64,000 nt of DNA from contig OZ007510.1 of assembly GCA_963931865.1 (NCBI GenBank), positions 4,548,366 to 4,612,365 of the forward strand, in the 5' to 3' direction. Made by a program: the position numbers and the translations under genes. Source of the DNA: Axinella damicornis. Lineage: Eukaryota > Porifera > Demospongiae > Axinellida > Axinellidae. Shown here piece by piece: positions 40,514-47,113 of the stretch (the first letter of the stretch is position 1; each line of letters opens with the position of its first letter). The notes beneath the pieces are model-generated. The model did not search any database and was not told the DNA's origin. It worked only from the letters and a program-made list of their open reading frames with translations.

Positions 40514-43500
40514 TCACGTGTGAATGTTAAAATATTTTCATAGGCCTAGAAAATTAAACTTACAAAAATTTTTATAAACAATGATTTTAAGCTCCGAATT
40601 AACACCTGCACAGTGCGGCCACGTACATGTATTTGTTGTTGTTCAATAGCAGTATCTGGAAGGCCGCTTTGACGGTTCTTGATGTGCACTTTGACACTGA
40701 AATCAGAGGCTGTACCAGGAAGGATCTGGCTCATCTACAGGATGGTCTGCCAGGCTCTGCTAGCACCACCATTTGTGATGTCTTGTACGCACTCAAATGT
40801 CTGACCTGCTCGAATGACACTTCCCTTCTGCCATGCCGGCCATGCCATGGCGCCACGTATAATACTAATTTTGTAGCACTACAAAGTACTACTATCAGCA
40901 CAATATACACAAAGAGGCATCGCTATAAGTATCATTGGAGTGAGAGACCCCCAGCATACCTTCTTGCCATGCTCACTGGACGTACAGAGCTTCAGTTTCA
41001 GGCAGGGCTTAGAGAGGGCAGAGTCCTCTACCAATTGCAAAATCTGAAGAGGAGGAGGAGGAGGAGGAGGGGGAGGAGGAGGAGGAGGGGGGGAGGAAGT
41101 GAGGAGGAGGAAAAAATAGTCACCATTTGTTGAAAACATGATGCCCATGTGACGAGGACCTCCTCATTTTTCCTGATAAAAGTGGGGAGGGCCTGTAATT
41201 TACTTTACATAAGATTCTGTCGGGTTTTTCATCCTAAGCAAATTCACCACAAACTGAAGTGACACAAACGGAGCTAGTACTCTGACCTCAGGGTGGCACA
41301 TACAACCATGTTGTCCTTCGACCCCAACGCAGTGCATGCACGGTGTGTGGCCGAGGGTTTGCACTTTAGTGCTGTAAGTGAGTCAACTGGTAGACTTTCG
41401 GCCATGTATAAGCCACTATAGGTGCTCTGATTGCTCAAAAAAGAATTTATCTGCGATTTAACACAACGACAGAAATTCAGGTCGGCCAAATGGTGACGCA
41501 AGATTAGAACTACGATGTATGAACAAACACCTCACTATAGGTACTAGAGTCGGATGAAGTGTAGACAAAGCTATTGCATAGCAGTCGTGTTTGTTCCTGT
41601 GCTGGCGAAGTTGTGAGCGCTGTAATGATTTCTCGTATTCCCCTTGGCTGCCATTGCTAGCGACCGACTGAGTGTGGTTGCCACGTGGAAGCTATTGCAT
41701 AGCAGTCGTGTTTGTTCCTGTGCTGGCGAAGTTGTGAGCGCTGTAATGATTTCTCGTATTCCCCTTGGCTGCCATTGCTAGCGACCGACTGAGTGTGGTT
41801 GCCACGTGGAAGCTATTGCATAGCAGTCGTGTTTGTTCCTGTGCTGGCGAAGTTGTGAGCGCTGTAATGATTTCTCGTATTCCCCTTGGCTGCCATTGCT
41901 AGCGACCGACTGAGTGTGGTTGCCACGTGGCATGTGCATCAGTGTTCTCGCTAGGCCTTTAGCAGTGCAGCACCATTTGGTTAATCGAATCTCCATTTGG
42001 ATGTGGTAAACTTAAGTAAGTGCACCATTTGGATCACTTCATTAATCAATCATTTCCCAGCCCACAGCAGCTGCTGGCAGGGTTTCCCACTTAACATTCA
42101 GTAGTAGTGTGTAAACAAAGCCATTCAATGTCTGATTATTCATTGTGCACATTTGGATGTAGATTTCTGCCAAGAACACTGATGTGCATTAATTGGAACG
42201 AACTGCGATACTTAGCTTGCGCTACATCGAGTCGCAACCTGGGTTGCAACGGCTACCAGGAGTGCAGTTGCCCCTCGGAATTTAGAAGCAAAATTAGCAT
42301 AATTAGAGTGCCTAATGGTATCTTTCAACTGCTAAGGACCATTGAAAGGGTTGATCAAGGATGTTTGTTGTGTGTATGCTGTGAGTCATGACTGCGGCAT
42401 GCTGGCTCAACTGACTGGGTGAATATACTTATACTTGCAATAATTATGTGTGGCAAGTAGCTTACCGGACTGACGGAGACAGGTTTGGTGATATGTGGCA
42501 GACTGGCCTCATTCCTGTAGAGGTACTCCCAGAGCTCGGCAGAAGCCACAGAGAAGTCGAGCTCCAGTTGGGGACCCTCTGATGAGACTCCAGTCCTCAA
42601 AGTGGAGAGCCAGATGCTGGGAGAGCGGAGGAGGAATCATGCTGAAGCAATGATAATGATTCGGTAGGATCACATGATCTCCCGCTGAAATCACGTGACC
42701 TTCAGTATGGGCCATGTAAACTCCTCCATGGATCACATGACCTCCATAGATCACGTGACCTCCAGTGTAGGTCACGTGATCTCCTCTGGAGATCAGGTGA
42801 CCTGAAAGTAATTTTAATCATGCAAAAACTACAAGTACATACAATCAGTGAACTCATTGCTCACAAGAGATGATCATTTGGGAGCACGTGGGCCAGCTTC
42901 TCTTGCTCACTCTTGACCACAACCTTGTTCACCCCTTCCCTCAGCAATTCAGCCATGGTCTCAAAGTACTTCATGGGGTCCAGGCCCCCCTCATCCACAC
43001 TGGAGTACCTGCCATAGCAGCTGCTGCCCGTACTGCTGCCGACGCTGCTGCTCGGAGAACCTGAAGAGGCGGAGCTTGCTCGTGGAAGACCAGGAGTTGT
43101 GTACGTGTACATGGGGTCGGCTTCAAGTAGGGCTATTGTAACTCCGCTTATTGTGAGTGAATACTTGCACAGGTCATGTGGTGACTCGCTGTGTCGTCTG
43201 CTTCTGGCACCGGTGCTACGAGAGGAGCTAGACGTCACTGAGACATTGCTGCTACCACTCCTGGGTCTCTGCAGGGGAGGGCTCTGTGTCGGCGGAGTAA
43301 CGGAAAGCTTTCTACTACTGAGGGGAGGACTCTCCGAGAGCTGCTGCAATCCTGTACCTCCATGAAGGGGGATGCTCTCCATGTTGCTAGGAACACAGCG
43401 CCCATGAATGTGACTACCACTACTAGGAAGAACAGCTGCTGAATTACCCCTTGCAACCTTGCTGGTGGTCGGAAGGAAAGAATCTTCGGCACTTCTAGTT

Positions 43501-46500
43501 TTCTCCATGGGTGTAGCCGCATAAGAGCTGTTGAGATCCAGAGAGAAGAATTCATCTGAGGAGCTGTATGTGCTCTCTCCCATGTTGCTGCTTTGCAGCG
43601 AGTTCTCCCAGGGGTCGGCGTGAAGGAGATCTTCCTTTTGTTGTGCTTTCATTTTCTGCACCTTGAGCTGGTGTCTTAGTTGAGACTCTATTGTCCTCAT
43701 GTCGCTCTTAGGGATGGGTCGATTCTGCCCTGGGTGAAACCGTTCAAAACTAGTTGAGGTTCCTGAGGAAGACATACATCAAAACATCATCAGAGTCTTT
43801 GGACACACACTTCATCACAAGCAAACGCAAGTAGTGACTACCTTGTAGGCCTGCACATAAATACTGTGAGCATTATTTTGTGCATCGTGAGCATAATGCA
43901 AGCACATTGACAAAACGTTTGCACATTACATCATTCTTGATCGTATGTTAAGTGTCGTGGCCTTCTTCATTGGTAGAAAATGGCTGAGCAAGTGCTGGAC
44001 ATCTCATCTTATGTGGGCTTTCAGAGCAGAATAACATTTGGCTCTGGGACCCTTTGGAGGTGCATTACAGAGCCAGCAGTGGTACGTTTATACCCTCAGA
44101 CATGGGTATTATTAGTACATTCATTACCATGTAGTGAGCAGTTCATGTGCGGATATTTTGGTGTAACTGATCTACTGTACCTTCATACCTTTGTTTGAGA
44201 TGCCTGTGACCATTTCAAGCAGCATGGAGAGCTGCTGTGGTGAGAGCAGCAGATGTAGGGAGCCAACAAACCCCTCCACCTCCAGCTTGGGCCCTGGTAG
44301 GGTCTCGCTCTGCTTCACCTTGACTTTTACAATGACATCCTTGCTGGCACGAGCTATAGGCACGCCACAGGAGTCTTCAGACAGGGAAGAGGAGGGTTGT
44401 CGGAGAGGTGCGGGTGGGGTGGATGGGTCTTGGAGGGGAGCCATGAAGGATGGGGGGGAGAGGGCCATCAGGGTGTCTGTGGAAACTAGTGAAACAAAGA
44501 GGGGAGGAAAAGAGGAGAGGGAGGGAGAAACAAGAGGGAGATAGGAGGGAAGGGAGGGACAAACAAGAGGGAGAAAGGAGAGGAGGGAGGGACAAACAAG
44601 AGGGAGAAGGAAGGGAGGAAGGAGGGGAGAAGCGAAGAGGGGGAGAGGGAAGAAGGGGAAGGGGAGATGGAGGAAGGAAAGAGGAAGGGAGGAATGGAGG
44701 GATGAAGGAGGGAAGGGGAGGAAAGAAGTTCAACATCCATAAACTCAGAATTGCCCAATTAACATGCAATACACACACTACACACACGCACATGCACACT
44801 CTCCCCTCCCTTCTCTCACCACTTAAGCTCTCCTCCGGGTCTGCTCTCACGTTGCTGAGGTCAGTGCTGCCCAGCTCCACAGTGAGCCCTGAGAGCTGCA
44901 GCACCTTCACCGTTATGGCTGCCGGCTGTGGAAGATCCTCCTCCTCTTCCACGTCCACACTGGACTCCACCCTGCTCATCTCATCAAAGAACTCCACGCT
45001 GGCAAAGGAGGAGAAGACCGTAATACACAATCACACTAACATCACTTGAGGGGATAATATCAAGTTGCCAACAGCAGTGAGAGGGTGGCCTTGTCCCCAG
45101 GCTCTGTCCTGAAATACTCTTCTTTCGGCATACTTGACCTTTGAACTGAGTGAAGCAAAGCTGGAGAGAGTACTACTCCTACGTCATAGGTGGACATGAT
45201 GGTGATGTGATATTTATAAGGGCAAACCTGTTGTTACACTGAGTAGCTTTGACAGGTATGGATCACTTACCGTCCCGAATGGAGAGACTGTGTATTGCAA
45301 TCGGGGCTACAGCACTCAGTGTATAAACTACTTCATACTTACTCGTGGCCGTACTTGAAGAACCAAAGCCTAGAGAGACACAATCAGTCACACTCCCAGA
45401 CCACTCCCCCTCTCCCTCCCGGGGAGGCACTCTCAGTTGGGGAGGTCAGGGAATGAGACAAGGATACAAGTTGATGTGCCTACCTCCTCACTCGGACCTT
45501 GAGGAAGTACTCCTGGGTGTAATCTGGGGTCCGGTAGTTCACCTGTACCATAGCATCAGTGAACGTGACCTGCACCCGCGCCAGTACTGTGAGGATGGGG
45601 AGGATATCGATACCATCGAGAGTGAGACAAAGCAGCAACTAGAAATGTGCTCTATAATCACTACAGCATGCAATGTATCCCCGGGCCCCTTCCACATAGA
45701 CCATTGCACCAAATGTTATCACACGTGATTCGATCACTTCATTACAGTGTGCAAGATGCAGAATGTCACTTACCAAGCTCAATGGCTCTTGCAAGTGCCT
45801 CCATGCCTTCGAATCCCGGGCTATTCCCCACTTCCCCCTCACCAGGAGAAGGACCGCTCTTCAGTACCTCCTCAGCTAGTTGCATGCTGGAGGTCAGGTG
45901 AAAGGTCATGTGGTAGTCATGTGACAGCCATGTACACAGCTGTGTATGCATATCTATGTACCTTGAACTCCCACTCATGCTGATGAACAGTGAATCTGTC
46001 ATGGAAACTGTGAGACAGAGTACACAAGATAGTATCAGGCCTGGTACTAGCCTCGTTCCCAGTGCATGGGAACGAGGCTAGCCTGGTACATTTTATCAAG
46101 CAAGTAACATCAGGAGCCCATGGGCTCCTGGTAACATCAATGTCTACAGAGGGAGGGGTGAAGCACTTCCATATAGTGTCCATCCATGGGCTGGAGCATT
46201 CACAATTAAGGCAGCATACATACCACTCGTTGTTTGGAAGGCAGGGGATGGGCCAACGTAATATATTGTGGTAGAGACCCCTCTCCCTCCCTGTCCATCT
46301 AGGTAGACATTGATGTACCATTCTATATGGTGGGAAGGTTAGGTAACGAGGCTAACCAAGCTCATCAGTACAAGATGGGATGACATCAGGAGCAATGGTT
46401 AGGGCCAGCCCCGAGATCTCCACACAGCAGCTGTCTTTGAGGAGAGCAGTCCAAGGCACAGAGACTGTCACCCGGCCAATGTAGCCAGAGACAACCTTCA

Positions 46501-46838
46501 CTGGAGCACTTGTGCCCTGCAGAGCATCATTGATAGCCTATGGAGATAAATATATTCCTATATGAATCTGAGGTGCATTTCACAATGACATAACACAAGT
46601 GCACAATGACATCATCGTCATGATGACGGTGATGTCATCATGCGCTTTTGCATATCATGTCACTCCTAACCTCCACATTGAGAGGCACATTAATGATGGT
46701 ACCAGTGCCATTGTACAGGTCCACAGTGAGGTCATCAAGACTTATCCTCTCCTCCAGAAACTGCCCCAAGTAGTGCTGGAGGAGGTAGCGACATGCACGC
46801 TTTTTGAGAAACTCCGGAATGGCAAAGAACCACGGCAT
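6713..46838 (-). CDS. ATG2: Autophagy-related protein 2 (ATG2), complete, 39 exons
   Basis: ATG2 is a rod-shaped lipid-transfer protein that bridges ER and phagophore and feeds phospholipid to growing autophagosomes; it works with WIPI/ATG18 and ATG9 (established knowledge). I assembled 39 exons from 46838 to 6713, given block by block in the following entries. All junctions are GT..AG and in phase. The total is 7,071 nt, or 2,356 residues, against roughly 1,940-2,080 in human ATG2A/B. The N-terminus (MPWFFAIPEFLKKRACRYLL) is the chorein motif, and the C-terminus (GMTGAVGGVLRQLPGTIVKP) is the conserved ATG2 C-terminal domain. The extra length lies mainly in low-complexity linkers (exons 9, 22, 28 and 30). 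The gene spans 40 kb because of repeat-rich introns. It appears to be a single copy here, not split into A and B forms. Confidence 0.93.
7023..7303. mobile_element. hAT-like MITE, 281 bp
   Basis: Termini TAGAGCTGCAAC and GTTGCAGCTCTA are perfect inverted repeats, flanked by an exact 8-bp duplication ACTGAACC (7015-7022 and 7304-7311). The terminal bases and 8-bp duplication are typical of hAT elements. The interior is AT-rich with repeated ATCGATAT-like motifs and has no transposase. It lies in ATG2 intron 38. Confidence 0.85.
8012..8580. mobile_element. Dispersed element with internal minisatellite, copy 1
   Basis: Plus-orientation copy. It runs from a TG microsatellite end through GGGATGTTCTGGGGG and ACTAGACTATAGTGACGCGC to about nine units of a 27-bp minisatellite (theme GGAGCAGCAGCTGAAGCGGA plus CGCAATC). 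A partial second copy of its left end precedes it (8012-8110). No coding capacity; the frames here come from the repeat. Confidence 0.65.
9968..10345. mobile_element. Dispersed element with internal minisatellite, copy 2 (inverted)
   Basis: Begins AAGTAGCTTCGCTCGCT, then TCCGGCGCCGGACAGCTCTC, a short minisatellite of three to four units, then ATGTTCTCGAACATTCTTCG and CACTAGTCTAGTCCCGCCCC, ending near ATTAAAATCTTAAGG. It has the same order of parts as copies at 29384 and 32765. Confidence 0.7.
10892..10988. mobile_element. TTAA-bounded near-perfect palindrome, 97 bp
   Basis: Two 48-bp arms around one central base, with three mismatches, beginning and ending with TTAA (TTAAGGTA...TACCTTAA). 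This is the form of a tiny piggyBac-type (TTAA-specific) MITE, but the TTAA could also be part of the arms. Confidence 0.7.
11307..11339. repeat. G33 homopolymer in ATG2 intron 37
   Basis: Thirty-three G on the plus strand, i.e. a C run on the coding strand, starting 30 bp upstream of the exon 38 acceptor at 11277. Confidence 0.95.
11681..11770. repeat. TG/GA microsatellite next to ATG2 exon 37
   Basis: GTGTGT repeats followed by GAGAGA, beginning 3 bp outside the exon 37 acceptor. On the coding strand this is a CA-rich tract forming the splice-site tract. Confidence 0.95.
13145..15880 (-). CDS. ATG2: ATG2 exons 33-36
   Basis: Exons: 15820-15880, 15292-15473, 13892-13974, 13145-13266. Exon 33 codes DAVFFLYEFLRQV (human DALFFLKDFF). 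Exon 34 codes FVFHPDLPIRVDYEGKRFD. Exon 35 is short (83 nt) and codes GTLAGILLGLSHLDCSEVRL; it was found by requiring GTLAGIL-type homology and the 2-nt phase, and both fit. Exon 36 codes LLGWDKVVEYASREWIEDIK and KGVGPVHHV. Its 3' splice site is preceded almost directly by a 42-nt C run on the coding strand. Between exons 33 and 36 lie two foldback elements and a GA-rich tract. Confidence 0.88.
13272..13313. repeat. G42 homopolymer at the ATG2 exon 36 acceptor
   Basis: Forty-two G on the plus strand. On the coding strand it is a C run that ends 4 bases before the AG of the exon 36 3' splice site (exon starts at 13266). Confidence 0.95.
13777..13857. repeat. 27-bp tandem repeat, three copies
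   Basis: Units of the type TACTTCCAATGAGTAGCTGG plus ACTATGG; the third copy is slightly diverged. In ATG2 intron 34, near exon 35. Confidence 0.85.
13983..14132. repeat. GA-rich tract beside ATG2 exon 35
   Basis: Almost pure purine on the plus strand (GGAGG and GAGAGG units), so a 150-nt pyrimidine tract on the coding strand ending about 9 bp from the exon 35 acceptor. Confidence 0.85.
14598..15041. mobile_element. Large foldback member of the TAGCCTCG family, 444 bp
   Basis: Arms of about 110 bp (14607-14713 and 14886-15027) are inverted copies and share GACAATAATACACGGATGCG-type sequence. The right end is GGTCTGGGAACGAGGCTA. It is flanked by an exact 9-bp duplication CACCAAGTG (14589-14597 and 15042-15050). 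The interior is non-coding. It is the longest member of the hairpin family in this window and may be closest to the parental element. Confidence 0.8.
15051..15172. repeat. Palindromic element, about 122 bp
   Basis: Arms start GTGTGGGTGTTACTAA and CATACAGTTAATGTATGAGT and are repeated inverted on the right; the centre holds CACTAGTGAC-like repeats. A partial direct copy of the right arm follows at 15185-15262. It lies directly against the 444-bp foldback. Confidence 0.7.
16229..16400. repeat. Fragment of the minisatellite-bearing element
   Basis: Contains AGTAGCTTTGCTCGCTTCAG and CAGCTCTCTGTGCACAAGTC, diverged from the copies at 9968 and 29384; truncated at its right by the hAT-like element. 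Confidence 0.5.
16413..16802. mobile_element. hAT-like MITE, 390 bp
   Basis: Termini TAGGCCTTGGCGAATTATGC and inverse (GCATAAATTCACCAAGGCCTA with small changes), flanked by an exact 8-bp duplication GTCTGTGT (16405-16412 and 16803-16810). The interior has several AGCATAA motifs in both orientations, a subterminal-repeat pattern common in hAT elements. No transposase. Confidence 0.85.
17313..21164 (-). CDS. ATG2: ATG2 exons 27-32: WIPI-interaction side and pre-C-terminal region
   Basis: Exons: 20961-21164, 19809-20267, 19644-19727, 18905-19417, 18359-18526, 17313-17420. Exon 27 has LHLRTCVDSCIALRDLLVYL. Exon 28 has LISDAMEDI and SDEDFCILDAP, the latter matching human NDDFCILFAP; in human ATG2 the neighbouring region binds WIPI proteins (known). 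Exon 30 has LKEITVIWHLYGGRDFG followed by a long Ser/Gly/Pro linker and a GRDHNVLMELEL end. Exons 31-32 give VREVEVRDRLLNSQINKF, MPRQSHANM and VLPLRLNIDQ. All phases are 0. The linkers in exons 28 and 30 are longer than in vertebrates. Confidence 0.9.
17749..17875. mobile_element. Hairpin MITE, TAGCCTCG family, 127 bp
   Basis: TAGCCCCATTCCCAGGCCTT at the left, AAAGCCTGGGAATGAGGCTC at the right; flanking 9-mers TGAGCAAAC and ACGCAAACA-like are partly conserved, so it is an older insertion. Confidence 0.65.
18178..18325. mobile_element. TTAA-flanked MITE, 148 bp
   Basis: TTAA at both ends, followed inward by perfect 14-bp inverted repeats CTCTTTACCAACCA / TGGTTGGTAAAGAG. This is the structure of a piggyBac-type non-autonomous element. 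It lies in ATG2 intron 31, about 35 bp from exon 31. Confidence 0.85.
21683..21826. repeat. Tandem units each ending in a G homopolymer (G24, G40)
   Basis: The unit CATGCAAACTGTTTGATGTA plus CCATGG occurs three times (21689, 21736, 21800). The first two are followed by G runs at 21712-21735 and 21760-21799. Confidence 0.9.
22294..22387. mobile_element. Hairpin MITE, TAGCCTCG family, 94 bp
   Basis: Left end CAGTCTTGTTCCCAGGCC, right end GGCCTGGGAACGAGGCTA. Flanking 9-mers AATGAATGC and ATTGAATAC match at 7 of 9 positions. Confidence 0.7.
23252..24610. repeat. Dispersed repeat, copy A (pair with 28342)
   Basis: 23252-23490 and 24297-24480 match 28342-28600 and 28602-28775 in order. Shared blocks include AGAGGTCTCTCTTCGATTAT and CTACTACTTCATGACAAAGG. 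About 800 bp is present in copy A between the two blocks and absent in copy B. Frames over the shared parts give no family I recognise. Confidence 0.7.
25020..25064. repeat. ACGT tetranucleotide repeat
   Basis: TACG repeats in two blocks separated by GG; fully self-complementary and CpG-dense. Confidence 0.95.
25315..27045. repeat. Tandem array of about 450-bp units (three full, one truncated)
   Basis: Units start near 25315, 25818 (truncated), 26136 and 26610. Each runs from AAGATTCTGAC through GCCGCCATTGCTCGAGCGCT, GTTGCCACGTGGCATGTGCG and ends CTACCAGGAGTGCGGTTGCC. Between units are copies of ACACTCCTGGTATAGGAAAA plus ATTGTGCCGCG. Pieces recur at 8690-9620, 27955 and 41570-42280. Confidence 0.75.
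28342..28980. repeat. Dispersed repeat, copy B (pair with 23252)
   Basis: Continuous version of the repeat found interrupted at 23252-24610. Includes a short direct duplication of GTAACATGAGCTCTGAGAAG (28846 and 28871). Confidence 0.7.
29384..29945. mobile_element. Dispersed element with internal minisatellite, copy 3 (inverted)
   Basis: Best complete inverted copy: AAGTAGCTTCGCTCGCTCAG, GGTGCCGGACAGCTCTCTGT, about ten 21-27-bp units of the TCCGCTTCAGCTGCTGCTCC theme, then ATGTTCTCGAACATTCTTCG, CGCTAGTCTAGTCCCGCCCC and an AC microsatellite end. Confidence 0.72.
30029..31120 (-). CDS. ATG2: ATG2 exons 23-26
   Basis: Exons: 31040-31120, 30828-30934, 30415-30575, 30029-30114. Exon 24 has FFDFVDEPVLGYEPPSL, almost identical to human FLNIADEPVLGYNPP. 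Exon 25 has PLHLPLSVMLMIQSVSLS and LIVDGTYLFLS. Exon 26 has DWVCVMEMDWFEMTLRL, equal to human DYVRVMDMGLLELTI. Introns are short here. The intron after exon 26 then jumps 8.9 kb to exon 27. Confidence 0.88.
30576..30690. repeat. GA-rich tract beside ATG2 exon 25
   Basis: Purine-rich on plus, pyrimidine on the coding strand, adjoining the exon 25 acceptor at 30575; ends in a GA microsatellite. Confidence 0.85.
31466..32040. mobile_element. Inverted-repeat element, about 575 bp, with non-repeat interior
   Basis: Left end ACCGTATGGCCGGAAAATTT plus GGCGGG, right end inverse (CCCGCCAAATTCTCCAGCCA, TACGGTA). Subterminal TTTGGCGG / CCGCCAAA motifs repeat on both sides. The interior holds a GC-richer segment with a short open frame starting MESEFAVESCVPGIT. 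No transposase. Confidence 0.7.
32666..32726. mobile_element. Hairpin MITE, TAGCCTCG family, degraded, 61 bp
   Basis: TAGCCTCCCAGGCTGC on the left, GGTCTGGGAACAAGGCT on the right; no clear flanking duplication. Confidence 0.5.
32765..33316. mobile_element. Dispersed element with internal minisatellite, copy 4
   Basis: Plus-orientation copy: TG microsatellite, GGGGCGGGACTAGACTAGTG, AACCCAAGTCGAGCTCCACA, about eleven 27-bp units, CAGCTCTGCAGAGAGCTGTC, then GAGCGAGCGAAGCGAGCAAA at the far end. Same architecture as copy 3 in reverse. Confidence 0.72.
33442..35831 (-). CDS. ATG2: ATG2 exons 20-22, with a poly-Glu run
   Basis: Exons: 35671-35831, 35393-35605, 33442-33693. Exon 20 codes ESDDEGNDEVAQVLHQPP and FSLNVESGRISMITAVEE, the equivalent of human LLNINHGLIAVF. 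Exon 21 includes THHEHGLVVATLSS. Exon 22 includes LASLWPVVFKSRRDG, then a run of 11 Glu coded by GAG repeats (plus strand CTC repeats near 33499-33530), then VVAMEMRLDKLRNSK. The poly-Glu run is absent from vertebrate ATG2 and is probably length-variable. Confidence 0.85.
33700..33996. repeat. Giant GGAGA-type minisatellite upstream of ATG2 exon 22
   Basis: About 300 nt of near-pure purine on plus (GGAGGAGAGGGGAGGGG units). On the coding strand this is a continuous pyrimidine tract ending a few bases before the exon 22 acceptor at 33693. Confidence 0.9.
34004..34051. mobile_element. Hairpin MITE, TAGCCTCG family, 48 bp
   Basis: Perfect inverted arms TAGCCTCGTTCCCAGGCTCT and inverse around a TCGTTC/CGAGA centre, with an exact 9-bp duplication AGGTTGAGG (33995-34003 and 34052-34060). 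It inserted at the end of the purine minisatellite. Confidence 0.9.
34160..34560. repeat. G28 and G27 runs and GGGATGGAG minisatellite
   Basis: G runs at 34180-34207 and 34278-34304 follow copies of GGAGGTCATGG. They are followed by GGGGATGGAGG-type units to about 34450, with more to 34560. Open frames on both strands here are products of repeat composition. Confidence 0.9.
36312..41043 (-). CDS. ATG2: ATG2 exons 11-19: central rod
   Basis: Exons: 40960-41043, 40606-40734, 40192-40401, 39684-39790, 38694-38869, 37992-38103, 37448-37640, 36823-36998, 36312-36469. Recognisable segments are NADVTLMDRLQPLL (exon 13), RFPIPDLREDTRPPWYHPSL across exons 14-15, SPFSRRRAMF (exon 17), ELVMPGSLREMAEFEQHAIS (exon 18) and FAIDLVLWQPATPASVE (exon 19). 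Each matches its human counterpart in order (for example RFPIPDLRSDQERGPWF and DLLLWEPTAPSPVE). Exon 12 has the weakest similarity but is in phase on both sides (129 nt). The introns carry CA/TG and TCTA microsatellites and GA/CT-rich runs. Confidence 0.87.
37105..37435. repeat. CT-rich tract in ATG2 intron 17
   Basis: About 330 nt of pyrimidine on plus (CTCCTCC and TTCTTTTTCC units). It is purine on the coding strand and lies next to the exon 17 donor (37448), the opposite polarity to the other tracts. Confidence 0.9.
40055..40166. repeat. TATC/TGTC microsatellite beside ATG2 exon 13
   Basis: About 28 tetranucleotide units alternating CTAT and CTGT. Confidence 0.95.
40421..40512. repeat. 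TG microsatellite at the ATG2 exon 13 acceptor
   Basis: Interrupted then pure GT repeat starting 20 bp outside the exon 13 acceptor (40401). Confidence 0.95.
41570..41932. repeat. 121-bp tandem repeat, three near-identical copies
   Basis: Units start at 41570, 41691 and 41812 with GCTATTGCATAGCAGTCGTG and end GGTTGCCACGTGG. The sequence is part of the element seen in the 25.3-27.05-kb array. Perfect or nearly perfect identity points to a recent event. Confidence 0.9.
42466..43762 (-). CDS. ATG2: ATG2 exons 9-10: disordered linker and return to the core
   Basis: Exon 9 (42865-43762, 898 nt) is the longest. It opens with polar sequence rich in Ser and Pro (STGARSRRHSESP and long Ser runs), includes LTISGVTIALLEADPMY, matching the human FSISVLHIDPL segment, and ends LAHVLPNDHL, matching human CSHDHLRF. 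Exon 10 (42466-42616) continues with GPQLELDFSVASAELWEYLY. The start of exon 10 at the acceptor ending CTCTCCCAG is the only choice that keeps phase and alignment. The open frame just upstream (GGHVI repeats) belongs to the intron. Confidence 0.87.
42661..42800. repeat. Intronic array of TCACGTGA-type sites (ATG2 intron 9)
   Basis: A short degenerate tandem array in which ATCACGTGAC (42690-42699 and 42750-42759) and GTCACGTGAT (42771-42780) alternate with CACATGA and AGGTGAC variants. Read on the minus strand it is open (GGHVI repeats), but exon 10 starts downstream at 42616 and the frame does not continue, so it is intronic. Confidence 0.6.
44189..46838 (-). CDS. ATG2: ATG2 exons 1-8: chorein_N lipid-entry region
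   Basis: Exons: 46671-46838, 46357-46537, 45962-46007, 45774-45886, 45484-45586, 45343-45369, 44820-44998, 44189-44476. Exon 1 encodes the chorein N-terminal helix that inserts at the ER exit site, with FLEERISLDDLTVDLYNGTG matching vertebrate ATG2 closely. Exon 2 carries VSVPWTALLKDSCCVEISGL, and exons 3-4 carry SSMQLAEEVL and FEGMEALARAIEL. Exon 6 is only 27 nt (LWFFKYGH). Exon 8 ends with SLHLLLSPQQLSMLLEM, equal to the human IHLLLSPRQ segment. The ATG at 46838 has purines at -3 and -2 and directly follows a possible 3' splice site (TTTTTACTAG), so a 5' UTR intron may exist. Confidence 0.9.
44490..44725. repeat. GA-rich tract beside ATG2 exon 8
   Basis: About 235 nt of purine on plus (GGGAGG, AAACAAGAGGGAGA units), pyrimidine on the coding strand, next to the exon 8 acceptor at 44476. 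Confidence 0.9.
46048..46080. mobile_element. Minimal hairpin MITE, TAGCCTCG family, 33 bp
   Basis: TAGCCTCGTTCCCA on the left and TGGGAACGAGGCTA on the right are perfect 14-bp inverted repeats with only 5 bases between them. They are flanked by an exact 9-bp duplication GCCTGGTAC (46039-46047 and 46081-46089). In ATG2 intron 2. Confidence 0.9.
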
Positions 46839-47113
46839 TCTAGTAAAAACTATTTCTATCTTCCGTCCACCAGGTTCATAAGCCCGAGTCAGACGTGGGC
46901 TTTGATGTGTAGAGTCAGTGGTAGTGCACGTTCACATGTAGATTGGCTGTAGTATCAGGGGATCAAGTTCACGTAGGAAATACTTAATCCAGCACTCGAT
47001 TTCGGCTGTGGAGAGTACGTTCCAACTTTCTAGCTTCACTCTTGAGACTGTACTTGAGCCTTGCGGAGATAAGGGTGACATGGCAGCTAGAGCAGTTTTG
47101 TTTACGTAGCTAC

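Noticed and set aside
40051..40530. Plus-strand frame rich in YLSICLS and VCVCV
   Set aside because: Tetranucleotide and TG microsatellites flanking ATG2 exon 13, which is coded on the other strand.
42509..42775. Open frame with GGHVI repeats as an ATG2 exon, with an apparent frameshift to the next segment
   Set aside because: Exon 10 starting at 42616 joins exon 9 in phase and aligns with other ATG2 proteins without any frameshift; the repeat frame is intronic tandem DNA.
45271..45287. A 17-nt microexon between ATG2 exons 6 and 7
   Set aside because: Has AG/GT borders, but using it breaks the phase into exon 7; exons 6 and 7 join directly in frame.
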